Source: Streptomyces tagetis
GTDB taxonomy: Bacteria; Actinomycetota; Actinomycetes; Streptomycetales; Streptomycetaceae
Direction of reading: 5' to 3'
DNA: 64,000 bases
Assembly (NCBI RefSeq): GCF_018069565.1
Contig: NZ_JAGPNL010000007.1
Coordinates: forward strand, 333,316 to 397,315
The notes under the pieces are model-generated. The model worked only from the letters and a program-made list of their open reading frames with translations. It had not been told where the DNA came from and searched no databases. Made by a program: the position numbers and the translations under genes. This document shows positions 8,156 to 16,299 of this stretch, one piece after another (positions within the stretch are counted from its first letter, which is position 1; each line of letters begins with the position of its first letter).

Positions 8156-8533
8156 ATGGACCGCGGGACGGTCGGCAGCGCACAGTCGGGCCGGCTTCTG
8201 GTGGAGGTGCGGGAAGAGGGCTCCAGCGCCGTCGTGACTCCGGCGGGTGAGCTGGATCACCACACCGCAGATCTGTTGCGGGAGCCGCTGGAGGAGTGCG
8301 TCGCCAAGGGGCTGAGCCGGCTCGTCGTCGACTGCTCGCGCCTGGAGTTCTGCGACTCCACGGGACTCAACGTCCTGCTCGGCGCGCGGTTGAAGGCGGA
8401 GGCGGCGGGGGGCGGCGTCCATCTCGTGGGCATGCAGCCCGTGGTGGCCCGCGTGTTCGAGATCACGGGGGCCGAGGCGGTCTTCACGCTGCACGACACG
8501 CTGGCGGACGCCCTGCCGGGCGAGACCGGCTGA
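8156..8533 (+). CDS. STAS-domain anti-sigma factor antagonist
   Basis: The 125-residue single-domain protein is a SpoIIAA/RsbV-type antagonist. The hallmark is LEFCDSTGLNVLL, in which Ser68 is the expected phosphorylation site; TPAGELDHHTADLL forms the early beta-alpha part of the STAS fold. Unphosphorylated, it would bind the RsbW-like kinase and free the sigma factor. The ATG at 8156 follows GGGAGAGAG. It is divergent from the sigma gene and 214 bp upstream of the kinase gene on the same strand. Confidence 0.92.
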   Translation: MDRGTVGSAQSGRLLVEVREEGSSAVVTPAGELDHHTADLLREPLEECVAKGLSRLVVDCSRLEFCDSTGLNVLLGARLKAEAAGGGVHLVGMQPVVARVFEITGAEAVFTLHDTLADALPGETG

Positions 8534-8604
8534 GCCGGTCCGTGGACGGATCGGCGCAGGGGCGCGTGGGCCTTCGGGGACGGTGGCGACGCCGCGTCCC
8601 CCCC

Positions 8605-8627
8605 TTCGTGTCGAATTTCGTGTCGAA
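8605..8627. repeat. Direct repeat pair between the STAS and kinase genes
   Basis: TTCGTGTCGAA occurs at 8605-8615 and 8617-8627, 12 nt apart, with outer CTTCG/CGAAG arms giving partial dyad symmetry. The 214-bp gap may hold a separate promoter for the kinase gene. Function unknown. Confidence 0.5.
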
Positions 8628-8747
8628 GGCGGGGGTGTTCCTCGTGGCGGGTCGGGCAGGAGAACCCTTGGGCCCGTCCGGCCGGCGCGACTGAGTGTGT
8701 ACGACGGTGGAATGTGAATGTCGGTGGATCGGTGAGGTGAAGCGCTG

Positions 8748-9383
8748 ATGAGCACCACCCGGCCCTGCTCGCCGGGCGACCGCGGTCCGGAGTCCGGCGG
8801 CGCTTCCGGGGCGTCCGAGGGGGGCGTGTCCGGGACGGGGAACTCCGAAGGGGGCGCGCGGATGTCCGGTACGCACCTGTCCGCGGGGCCCGGTGTGCCC
8901 GTGGCGCAGCCGGCTCCGGGCGGGGCGCCGCGAGCGGACGGCGGGCGCACGGCCGCCGCCGGTCCCGGTCCGGGCCGGCAGGTCCGCAGACTGAGCTTCG
9001 ACGGGCAGAGCGGCGTCGTGCCGCTCGCCCGCGACTTCACCCGCCAGGCCCTGTACGCGTGGGGCTGGCTGCCCTCCGCCACCGCCGACCAGCGCGCCGC
9101 CGCCGAGGACGTGCTCCTCGTCGTCTCCGAACTGGTCACCAACGCCTGCCTGCACGCCGAGGGGCCGGACGAGCTGTGGATCACCTGCGACCGCAAGGTG
9201 ATCCGGCTGGAGGTCTCCGACCGCGGCACGGGCCAGCCCGCCCCCCGCACCCCGCACCGCGCGGGACGCCCCGGCGGCCACGGCATGTTCATCGTGCAAC
9301 GGCTCTGCCTCGACTGGGGCGTCGTGCGCACCCCGGGCGTCGCCGGCAAACGCGTCTGGGCGGAACTGGGCACACCGGCGTAG
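8748..9383 (+). CDS. RsbW/SpoIIAB-like anti-sigma factor (HATPase fold)
   Basis: The 211-residue protein has a ~75-residue Gly/Pro/Ser-rich N-terminal extension and a C-terminal GHKL ATPase domain: LVVSELVTNACLHAEGP (N box), LEVSDRGTG (G1 box) and GGHGMFIVQRL (G2 box). Such proteins bind their sigma factor and phosphorylate the STAS antagonist. The ATG at 8748 follows GGTGAGGTGA; an internal ATG at residue 39 is an alternative start. It completes the partner-switching set with the neighbouring STAS and sigma genes. Which partner it really binds has to be inferred from position. Confidence 0.87.
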   Translation: MSTTRPCSPGDRGPESGGASGASEGGVSGTGNSEGGARMSGTHLSAGPGVPVAQPAPGGAPRADGGRTAAAGPGPGRQVRRLSFDGQSGVVPLARDFTRQALYAWGWLPSATADQRAAAEDVLLVVSELVTNACLHAEGPDELWITCDRKVIRLEVSDRGTGQPAPRTPHRAGRPGGHGMFIVQRLCLDWGVVRTPGVAGKRVWAELGTPA

Positions 9384-9412
9384 CCCGCCGGGGAAGCGGC
9401 GGGCGTACCAGC

Positions 9413-9548
9413 GCGTGACGTCCGCCGAAGCGCCGAGCACTCCGGCGCGTGATGTCTGCCGAAGCGCCGGGCACTCCGGTGCGTGACGTCCGCCGAAGCG
9501 CCGGGCACTCCGGCGTGGGACACCCGGCGAAGCGCCGGGCACACCGCC
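9413..9548. repeat. Four 34-bp tandem repeats downstream of the anti-sigma gene
   Basis: Four imperfect, directly adjoining copies start near 9413, 9446, 9480 and 9514. Each contains the core GCCGAAGCGCCGGGCACTCC or a close variant. The unit is not a multiple of three, and all frames are read through without a convincing protein. The array starts about 30 nt after the stop of the kinase gene, on the side facing the convergent peptide transporter gene. Confidence 0.8.
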
Positions 9549-9645
9549 GTAGAACGCCGAGGGGAGCCCGCGCGCAGCGCACCGGCTCACCCGGCCGCGG
9601 AAGAGAACATCCGTACAAGCCGCGGCAGCCGCCCCCCAATGCCCG

Positions 9646-9683
9646 GAGGGCCACCGCCTCCCCCAGGGGAAGCGGTGGCCCTC
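9646..9683. terminator. Terminator between the anti-sigma and peptide transporter genes
   Basis: GAGGGCCACCGC (9646-9657) pairs perfectly with GCGGTGGCCCTC (9672-9683) around a 14-nt loop. It lies 36 nt beyond the stop of the minus-strand transporter and probably serves both convergent units. Confidence 0.8.
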
Positions 9684-9719
9684 CGTCGTGCGGTCCGGGC
9701 CCGGCAGGCCCGGCAGGGC

Positions 9720-11216
9720 TCAGCGGATGTCGCCCATCAGCTCCTTGACCCGCTTGCGGTACATCCACACCGCGAGTCCGGCGACCACGGCGAGCGTGGC
9801 CTCCAGGCCGACGATGCCCGTCTTGTCCAGGTCGACCCCGAAGAGGGACAGCAGACCGGTCGTGGCGTCGCCCGCGGTGACGGCCAGGAACCAGACGCCC
9901 ATCATCTGCGAGGCGTACTTCGCCGGCGCCATCTTCGTCGTCACGGACAGCCCGACCGGGGAGAGCAGCAGCTCACCACAGGTCTGGACGAAGTAGATCG
10001 CCACGAGCCACAGCGCCGCGGCCTTGTGACCGCCGCCCGCGATGCTCAGCGGGGCCAGGAAGAGGAAGAAGGAGATGCCGACCAGCACCAGGCCGGAGGC
10101 GAACTTCACGATCGTGCTCGGCTCCTTGCCGCGCCGGTTCAGCGCCAGCCAGATCCAGGCGACGACCGGGGCCAGCGACATGATCAGGACCGGGTTGATC
10201 GACTGGTACCAGGAGACCGGGAAGTTCCAGCCCAGGACGGAGTTCTCGGCCGAGGAGTCGGCGAAGATCGACAGCGTCGAGCCGCCCTGGTCGTAGATCA
10301 TCCAGAAGACCGCGGCGGCCACGAAGAACCAGATGTACGCGGACATCTTCGACTGCTCGGAGCGGTCCAGCTCCTTGTCGCGCTTGATCCGCGCCAGCAC
10401 CATCACCGGGATGATCACGCCGAGCAGGGTCAGCGGGACCAGGACCCACTTCAGCGTGTAGTGGCCGCTGAAGCCGACGACCGCGTAGAAGACGACCGCG
10501 AGGGCGGCCCAGAAGGCGGCCTTGCGCAGCGTCGACACCTTCTCCTGGGCGGACAGCGGCTTCGGCACGACGCTGGACCGGGCGTCCAGGTGGCGGCTGC
10601 CCAGCAGGAACTGGACGACGCCCAGACCCATGCCGACCGCGGCCAGCGCGAAGCCCAGGTGCCAGTTGACGCTCTCGCCGATGGTGCCGATGACCAGCGG
10701 CGCCGCGAAGGCGCCCAGGTTGATGCCCATGTAGAAGACGGTGAAGCCACCGTCGCGGCGCGGGTCGTCCGGGCCCTTGTAGAGCTGGCCGACCATCGTG
10801 GAGATGTTGGCCTTGAGCAGACCCGAGCCGATCGCCACCAGCCCGAGGCCGGCGAAGAAGGTGCCGGACGCGGGCAGGGCCAGCGTCAGGTGGCCGAGCA
10901 TGATGATGCCGCCGGCGATGGCGACGGTCTTGCGGGGGCCCCACACGCGGTCGCCGAACCAGCCGCCGGGCATGGCGAGCAGGTACACCAGGGACACGTA
11001 CACCGAGTAGATCGCGGTGGCCGTGGCGGCGCTCATGTGCAGGCCGCCCGGGGCGACCAGGTACAGCGGGAGGAGGGCCCTCATGCCGTAGTAGGAGAAA
11101 CGCTCCCACATCTCGGTCATGAAGAGAGTGGCCAGTCCGCGGGGGTGGCCGAAGAAGGTCTTCTCGGAGCCGGGGGTGCCCGGCTGGACCGAGTCCTTCG
11201 TCAGGCTGGACGCCAT
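9720..11216 (-). CDS. Proton-dependent oligopeptide transporter (POT/PTR family)
   Basis: The 498-residue membrane protein is a major-facilitator peptide:proton symporter. The proton-coupling motif ExxER is present in FMTEMWERFSYYGMRALLPL (TM1), followed by about 14 hydrophobic segments; YLLAMPGGWFGDRVWGPRKT and FTVFYMGINLGAFAAPL are typical of the family. The ATG at 11216 has AAGGAA a few bases upstream. The reading frame stays open upstream, but the family N-terminus fits this start. The gene is divergent from a two-component system, which might regulate it. Confidence 0.93.
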   Translation of the reverse strand: MASSLTKDSVQPGTPGSEKTFFGHPRGLATLFMTEMWERFSYYGMRALLPLYLVAPGGLHMSAATATAIYSVYVSLVYLLAMPGGWFGDRVWGPRKTVAIAGGIIMLGHLTLALPASGTFFAGLGLVAIGSGLLKANISTMVGQLYKGPDDPRRDGGFTVFYMGINLGAFAAPLVIGTIGESVNWHLGFALAAVGMGLGVVQFLLGSRHLDARSSVVPKPLSAQEKVSTLRKAAFWAALAVVFYAVVGFSGHYTLKWVLVPLTLLGVIIPVMVLARIKRDKELDRSEQSKMSAYIWFFVAAAVFWMIYDQGGSTLSIFADSSAENSVLGWNFPVSWYQSINPVLIMSLAPVVAWIWLALNRRGKEPSTIVKFASGLVLVGISFFLFLAPLSIAGGGHKAAALWLVAIYFVQTCGELLLSPVGLSVTTKMAPAKYASQMMGVWFLAVTAGDATTGLLSLFGVDLDKTGIVGLEATLAVVAGLAVWMYRKRVKELMGDIR

Positions 11217-11792
11217 GTCGTTCCTTGCTGGTCGGGACGCGCTCATGAGGCGATGCGCGCCCGGTGGGGGGAGCCGGCACCGGCGGCCGGCCCGTCCGAC
11301 CCCACGCCTGAGGGATCGCGCCCCGGATTGCGAGGCGACGGACGGAGACCACCGGGATCCACGCTCCGGCACGCGTGCTGCGCGCGCCGGGGCCCGGCCA
11401 CAGGTCATTCCTTTCAAGGCCGGCCGGAGCCGGCCCGCACACAAAAGAGACCTTCAGCGTCGAACAGATGCCAAAGGTCATTGGGTGCTACAGGCGCTGA
11501 TTCACCATACGGCAGGACACCGCCCGGTATGGAAGGGATTGAGACACGGATCACAGGAGCGATCGGAACCTCACTCGACCTTTCGAAGGCCCGTTCCAGG
11601 ATGTCACCCCACACCCGTAGGTCCCGGCCGGGGTCCCCGTACGCACGCGACCGCCCGGCCCGCCGGACCGCGCCCCGCCATGTCCACCGATGTCAGGAGG
11701 TTTCACCAGCTCGCCCGAGGTGTCCGGGGACGGGCCGTCCGCGCCGTGATCACCGCCCCCTGGCCCCGTCCCGGGCGGACTACCATCAGCCC
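11217..11792. other. 576-bp divergent intergenic region, no gene recognised
   Basis: This gap lies between the divergent peptide transporter and response regulator genes. I see no convincing protein; short open frames here lack ribosome sites and family resemblance. The segment around 11440-11600 is less GC-rich than its surroundings and is the likeliest place for promoters of both units. No clear -35/-10 pair could be fixed by eye. Confidence 0.5.
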
Positions 11793-12470
11793 ATGACCCG
11801 TGTACTGCTCGCCGAGGACGACGCGTCCATCTCGGAGCCGCTGGCCCGCGCACTGCGCCGGGAAGGGTACGAGGTCGAGGTGCGTGAGGACGGACCCGCC
11901 GCGCTGGACGCCGGGATGCAGGGCGGCGTCGACCTGGTCGTGCTCGACCTGGGGCTGCCCGGCATGGACGGGCTGGAGGTCGCGCGCCGGCTGCGCTCCG
12001 AGGGCCACACCGTGCCGATCCTCATCCTGACCGCCCGCGCCGACGAGGTGGACACCGTGGTCGGCCTGGACGCGGGCGCCGACGACTACGTCACCAAGCC
12101 CTTCCGCCTCGCCGAGCTGCTCGCCCGGGTCCGCGCCCTGCTGCGGCGCGGCGCCGCCGAGCCCCAGCAGCCGCCCGCCACCCACGGCGTGCGCATCGAC
12201 GTCGAATCGCACCGGGCCTGGATGGGCGACGAGGAGCTCCAGCTCACCGCGAAGGAGTTCGACCTGCTGCGCGTGCTGGTGCGCGACGCCGGCCGGGTCG
12301 TCACCCGCGACCAGCTCATGCGGGAGGTCTGGGACACCACCTGGTGGTCCTCGACCAAGACCCTCGACATGCACATCTCCTGGCTGCGCAAGAAGCTGGG
12401 CGACGACGCGGCGAACCCGCGCTACATCGCCACGGTGCGCGGCGTGGGCTTCCGCTTCGAGAAGAGCTGA
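11793..12470 (+). CDS. OmpR/PhoB-family response regulator
   Basis: The 225-residue regulator has a receiver domain (residues 1-115) with the acidic pocket E8-D10, phospho-acceptor Asp52 in VVLDLGLPG, the Thr in ILTARADE and the Lys in DYVTKPF. A C-terminal winged helix follows (LTAKEFDLLRVLVRDAGRVV, then TLDMHISWLRKKLGDD and the wing TVRGVGFRFE). The histidine kinase gene follows 64 nt later on the same strand. The stimulus is unknown. Confidence 0.94.
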   Translation: MTRVLLAEDDASISEPLARALRREGYEVEVREDGPAALDAGMQGGVDLVVLDLGLPGMDGLEVARRLRSEGHTVPILILTARADEVDTVVGLDAGADDYVTKPFRLAELLARVRALLRRGAAEPQQPPATHGVRIDVESHRAWMGDEELQLTAKEFDLLRVLVRDAGRVVTRDQLMREVWDTTWWSSTKTLDMHISWLRKKLGDDAANPRYIATVRGVGFRFEKS

Positions 12471-12534
12471 GCCGGGTCCCCCGCCGCCGCGGGCCGGGCG
12501 CGGGCGGCACGGGCACGAACGGGTTTGAGAGGTC

Positions 12535-13803
12535 ATGCGCCGCCGACTGATCCAGTCCACGCTCGCCGTGGTGCTCGTGGTGATCGCCGTCTTCGGCGTC
12601 TCCCTCGTCATCGTGGAGGCGCGCACCATCACCAGCACCGCCCAGGAGCGGGTGGACCTGGAGGCGGTGCGGCTGGCCGGCATCGTGGACAGCCGGCTGC
12701 TCGGCACCGGCACCGTCGACGCCGAGATCCTGAGCGAGCAGGTCTCCCGCGAACGCTACGCCGTGATCCGCATCCCCGGCCGGCCCGTCATCGAGGTCGG
12801 CAAGCAGCCCACCGGCGAGGTCCTGCGCGGCAAGGCGGTGGGGGAGGAGGGCGAGACCGTCCTCGTCGAGGAACCGCGCTCCTCGGTGACCCGGGAGGTC
12901 GGCCGGACCCTGCTGATCATCGGTCTGGTGGCGCTGCTCGCGGTGATCGCCGCGGTGCTGCTGGCGCTGCGCCAGGCCGGCCGGCTCGCCTCCCCGCTCA
13001 CCGACCTCGCCGAGACCGCCGAACGCCTCGGCTCCGGCGACCCCCGCCCGCGCCACAAGCGGTACGGCGTCCCCGAGCTGGACCGGGTCGCGGACGTGCT
13101 GGACGCCTCCGCCGAGCGCATCGCCCGCATGCTCACCGCCGAACGACGGCTCGCCGCCGACGCCTCCCACCAGCTCCGCACCCCGCTGACCGCGCTGTCC
13201 ATGCGGCTGGAGGAGATCACCCTCACCGACGACCCGGAGACGGTGAAGGAGGAGGCCACCATCGCGCTGACCCAGGTGGAACGCCTCACGGACGTGGTGG
13301 AGCGGCTGCTCACCAACGCCCGCGACCCGCGCAGCGGCTCCGCCGTCTCCTTCGACCTGGACGACGTGATCCAGCAGCAGATCGCCGAGTGGCGCCCCGC
13401 CTACCGCAGCGCCGGCCGGGCCATCGTCAGCTCCGGCAAACGGCACCTGACGGCCGTCGGCACGCCGGGCGCGGTGGCCCAGGTGCTCGCCGCGCTGATC
13501 GAGAACTCCCTCATGCACGGCGGCGGCACCGTCGCGCTGCGCACCCGGGTCACGGGCAACCAGGCGGTGATCGAGGTCGCCGACGAGGGTCCCGGCGTAC
13601 CGGCCGACCTGGGGGCGCGGATCTTCGAGCGGACCATCAGCGGGCGCAACTCCACCGGCATCGGCCTGGCCGTCGCCCGGGACCTGGCCGAGGCGGACGG
13701 CGGGCGGCTGGAACTCCTCCAGCCCCGGCCCCCGGTCTTCGGCCTGTTCCTGTCCCGCACCTCGCCGCCGAAGAAGTCCCCGGCGGGCACCACGGTCCGC
13801 TGA
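12535..13803 (+). CDS. Membrane sensor histidine kinase
   Basis: The 422-residue kinase pairs with the regulator just upstream. Layout: TM1 (residues ~8-28), an extracytoplasmic sensor of ~95 residues, TM2 (~125-145), a HAMP linker (RQAGRLASPLTDLAETAERL), a HisKA domain with phospho-His in DASHQLRTPLTALSMRLEEI, and an HATPase domain with N box ALIENSLMHGGG, G1 DEGPGVP and G2 NSTGIGLAVARDL. The small sensor is typical of kinases that detect envelope or cationic ligands, but the signal is not predictable. Confidence 0.93.
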   Translation: MRRRLIQSTLAVVLVVIAVFGVSLVIVEARTITSTAQERVDLEAVRLAGIVDSRLLGTGTVDAEILSEQVSRERYAVIRIPGRPVIEVGKQPTGEVLRGKAVGEEGETVLVEEPRSSVTREVGRTLLIIGLVALLAVIAAVLLALRQAGRLASPLTDLAETAERLGSGDPRPRHKRYGVPELDRVADVLDASAERIARMLTAERRLAADASHQLRTPLTALSMRLEEITLTDDPETVKEEATIALTQVERLTDVVERLLTNARDPRSGSAVSFDLDDVIQQQIAEWRPAYRSAGRAIVSSGKRHLTAVGTPGAVAQVLAALIENSLMHGGGTVALRTRVTGNQAVIEVADEGPGVPADLGARIFERTISGRNSTGIGLAVARDLAEADGGRLELLQPRPPVFGLFLSRTSPPKKSPAGTTVR

Positions 13804-13891
13804 CCGACGGGCCGCCGCGGCTCCGTGGGCCCGCGCCGCTCCCGGGGGACCGGGGGACCCGCGCCCTTCCCGGGAGCCCTGCGGGCCGACG

Positions 13892-14533
13892 CTACTGCCG
13901 GCGGCTCGCGCCGAGGCCGGTGGCGCCGGCGGGCCGGGCCGCGCGGGCGCTGGGCTGGGGGTGCAGCGCCGTCGCGCGCGCCTGCTCCGGCGCGGTCCGT
14001 ACGGCGGCCTCGGGGGAGGGCAGCGCCCGGAAGACCCAGGTCCGGTACGACCAGAAGCGGAAGAGGGTGCCGAGACCGATGCCGAGGAACTTGAAGATGT
14101 TGCTCTGCAACGGGGTGTCCCAGCCGAAGCCGTAGGTCGCCGTGTACAGCACGCCGTTCTCGATCACCAGCCCGACCACGCTGAACAGCAGGAACAGCGA
14201 CATCTCCCGGGTGCGGTGCCCCTTCTCGCGGTCCCGGTAGGTGAAGTACCGGAAGCCCAGGTAGTTGAAGACGATCGCCACGATGGTGGCGATGACGCTC
14301 GCCCGTACCACCGGCAGGTCGCTCACGTGCCGGACGAGGTTGAAGACGAGGAGGTTGACCAGGACGCCCACGCCGCCGACCGCGCCGAACTTGGCGACCT
14401 CGGCGACCAGCCGGCCGATCCGCCCCCGCGGGACGCCGGAGGGCGCCGGGGAAGGAGCCGTGGGAGACCCCGGGGAGCCGTGTTCCATGGGCGTGCAGGC
14501 CCCCGTCCGTCGGTTGGGCATCAACTCAGTCAT
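13892..14533 (-). CDS. GtrA-family membrane protein
   Basis: The 213-residue protein has four hydrophobic helices in the GtrA pattern: AKFGAVGGVGVLVNLLVFNL, ASVIATIVAIVFNYLGFRYF (NY-FR-YFTY motif), SLFLLFSVVGLVIENGVLY, and FKFLGIGLGTLFRFWSYRTWVF. GtrA proteins are implicated in lipid-linked sugar transfer or flippase functions for cell-surface polysaccharides. Both termini are Pro/Ala-rich and probably cytoplasmic. The ATG at 14533 is used, with a second ATG five codons later. It is divergent from purK; no dedicated glycosyltransferase adjoins it. Confidence 0.88.
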   Translation of the reverse strand: MTELMPNRRTGACTPMEHGSPGSPTAPSPAPSGVPRGRIGRLVAEVAKFGAVGGVGVLVNLLVFNLVRHVSDLPVVRASVIATIVAIVFNYLGFRYFTYRDREKGHRTREMSLFLLFSVVGLVIENGVLYTATYGFGWDTPLQSNIFKFLGIGLGTLFRFWSYRTWVFRALPSPEAAVRTAPEQARATALHPQPSARAARPAGATGLGASRRQ

Positions 14534-14641
14534 GCTAACCACCCGGACGCGCGATCTTCCTGCGGACGGCCACGGCAGACGGGGGAGCGCCCGGGGAGGG
14601 CGGAAAACCGGCCGCCCCGCGGTGGCCGATACGCTAGGGGT

Positions 14642-15781
14642 GTGACGTTCCCGGTAGTCGGCATGGTCGGCGGGGGCCAGCTCGCGCGTATGACACACGA
14701 AGCGGGCATCCCGTTGGGCATCAGGTTCAAGCTCCTCAGTGACACCCCTCAGGATTCCGCGGCACAGGTCGTGCACGAAGTCGTCGTCGGCGACTATCGA
14801 GACCTGGACACGCTGCGCGATTTCGCGAGGGGCTGCGACGTGATCACTTTCGATCACGAACACGTACCGACCGAGCATCTACGGGCGCTGGAGGCGGACG
14901 GCATCCCCGTACGCCCCGGCCCCGACGCGCTGGTGCACGCCCAGGACAAGGGCGTCATGCGCGAGAGGCTGGCCGGGATCGGCGTGCCCTGCCCGCGGCA
15001 CCGGATCGTCTCCGACCCGCGGGACGTGGCGGCCTTCGCCGCCGAGGGGGACGGCTTCCCGGTCGTCCTCAAGACCGTGCGCGGCGGGTACGACGGCAAA
15101 GGCGTCTGGGTCGTCGACAGCGCCGAGGAGGCCGCCGAGCCCTTCCGCGCCGGTGTGCCCGTCCTCGCCGAGGAGAAGGTCGACTTCGTCCGCGAGCTGG
15201 CGGCCAACGTCGTCCGCTCGCCGCACGGCCAGGCCGTCGCCTACCCGGTCGTCGAGTCCCGGCAGGTCGACGGCGTCTGCGACACCGTGATCGCCCCCGC
15301 CCCCGCCCTCGACGAGGAGCAGGCGCTGCGCGCGGAGGAGATGGCGCTGCGCATCGCCAAGGAACTCGGCGTCGTCGGCCACCTCGCCGTCGAGCTGTTC
15401 CAGACCCGTGACGGCCGCGTCCTCGTCAACGAACTGGCGATGCGCCCGCACAACTCCGGCCACTGGACCATGGACGGCGCGATCACCAGTCAGTTCGCCA
15501 ACCACGTCCGCGCCGTCCTCGACCTGCCGCTGGGCGACCCGCGCCCGCGCGCCCCCTGGACGGTCATGGTCAACGTCCTCGGCGGGGACTACCCGGACAT
15601 GTACTCCGCGTACCTGCACTGCATGGCCCGCGACCCCCAGCTCAAGATCCACATGTACGGCAAGGACGTGAAGCCCGGCCGCAAGGTCGGCCACGTCAAC
15701 ACCTACGGCGACGACCTGGACGACGTGCTGGAGCGCGCCCGTCACGCTGCCGGCTATCTGAGAGGGACGATCACCGAATGA
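14642..15781 (+). CDS. purK: N5-carboxyaminoimidazole ribonucleotide synthase
   Basis: The 379-residue ATP-grasp enzyme carboxylates aminoimidazole ribonucleotide with ATP and bicarbonate to N5-CAIR in purine synthesis. Seen: N-terminal VGMVGGGQLARM, ATP-binding FPVVLKTVRGGYDGKGVWVV, VLAEEKVDFVRELAANVVR, and the catalytic ELAMRPHNSGHWTMDG segment. The GTG start at 14642 fits the family N-terminus. Its stop overlaps purE by 4 nt (ATGA), the usual purK-purE coupling. Confidence 0.96.
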   Translation: MTFPVVGMVGGGQLARMTHEAGIPLGIRFKLLSDTPQDSAAQVVHEVVVGDYRDLDTLRDFARGCDVITFDHEHVPTEHLRALEADGIPVRPGPDALVHAQDKGVMRERLAGIGVPCPRHRIVSDPRDVAAFAAEGDGFPVVLKTVRGGYDGKGVWVVDSAEEAAEPFRAGVPVLAEEKVDFVRELAANVVRSPHGQAVAYPVVESRQVDGVCDTVIAPAPALDEEQALRAEEMALRIAKELGVVGHLAVELFQTRDGRVLVNELAMRPHNSGHWTMDGAITSQFANHVRAVLDLPLGDPRPRAPWTVMVNVLGGDYPDMYSAYLHCMARDPQLKIHMYGKDVKPGRKVGHVNTYGDDLDDVLERARHAAGYLRGTITE

Positions 15782-16299
15782 GCCCGGTCGTAGGCATCGT
15801 CATGGGGTCGGACTCCGACTGGCCCGTCATGGAGGCCGCCGCCAAGGCACTCGACGAGTTCGAGGTCGCCTACGAGGTCGACGTCGTCTCCGCGCACCGC
15901 ATGCCGCACGAGATGATCGCGTACGGCGAGCAGGCCGCCGGACGCGGGCTGAAGGCGATCATCGCCGGGGCCGGGGGCGCCGCCCACCTGCCCGGCATGC
16001 TCGCCTCCGTCACCCCGCTGCCCGTCATCGGCGTGCCCGTGCCGCTGAAGTACCTCGACGGCATGGACTCGCTGCTGTCCATCGTGCAGATGCCGGCCGG
16101 CGTCCCCGTCGCCACCGTCTCCGTCGGCGGCGCCCGCAACGCCGGGCTGCTCGCCGCGCGGATGCTCGCCGCCCACGACGAGGAGCTGCTCGCCCGGATG
16201 CGCGAGTTCCAGCAGGACCTCAACGACCAGGCCACCGAGAAGGGCAAGCGGCTGCGCTCCAAGGTCGAGGGCTCGGGCGGCTTCGGATTCGGGAAGTGA
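15778..16299 (+). CDS. purE: N5-CAIR mutase
   Basis: The 173-residue class I PurE shifts the carboxyl group of N5-CAIR to give CAIR. The substrate loop GSDSDWPVM, VSAHRMPHEM with the catalytic His, and IIAGAGGAAHLPGM are all present, as is the P-loop-like GVPVPLKYLDGMDSLLSIVQ. It starts inside the end of purK and its own stop overlaps the following dipeptidase start, so three genes are translationally linked. Confidence 0.97.
   Translation: MSPVVGIVMGSDSDWPVMEAAAKALDEFEVAYEVDVVSAHRMPHEMIAYGEQAAGRGLKAIIAGAGGAAHLPGMLASVTPLPVIGVPVPLKYLDGMDSLLSIVQMPAGVPVATVSVGGARNAGLLAARMLAAHDEELLARMREFQQDLNDQATEKGKRLRSKVEGSGGFGFGK

Noticed and set aside
8617..8650. GGCGGGGGTGTTCC near 8628-8641, resembling one end of a type I-E CRISPR repeat
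   Set aside because: The complementary CCCCGC arm is missing, so no palindrome forms; unlike 4436-4462 this is only a partial match.
9413..9548. Possible CRISPR array
   Set aside because: The repeats adjoin without spacers and no cas genes are present.
11414..11614. 66-codon minus-strand open frame upstream of the peptide transporter
   Set aside because: There is no ribosome site and no family resemblance; the region is more plausibly promoter or leader DNA.
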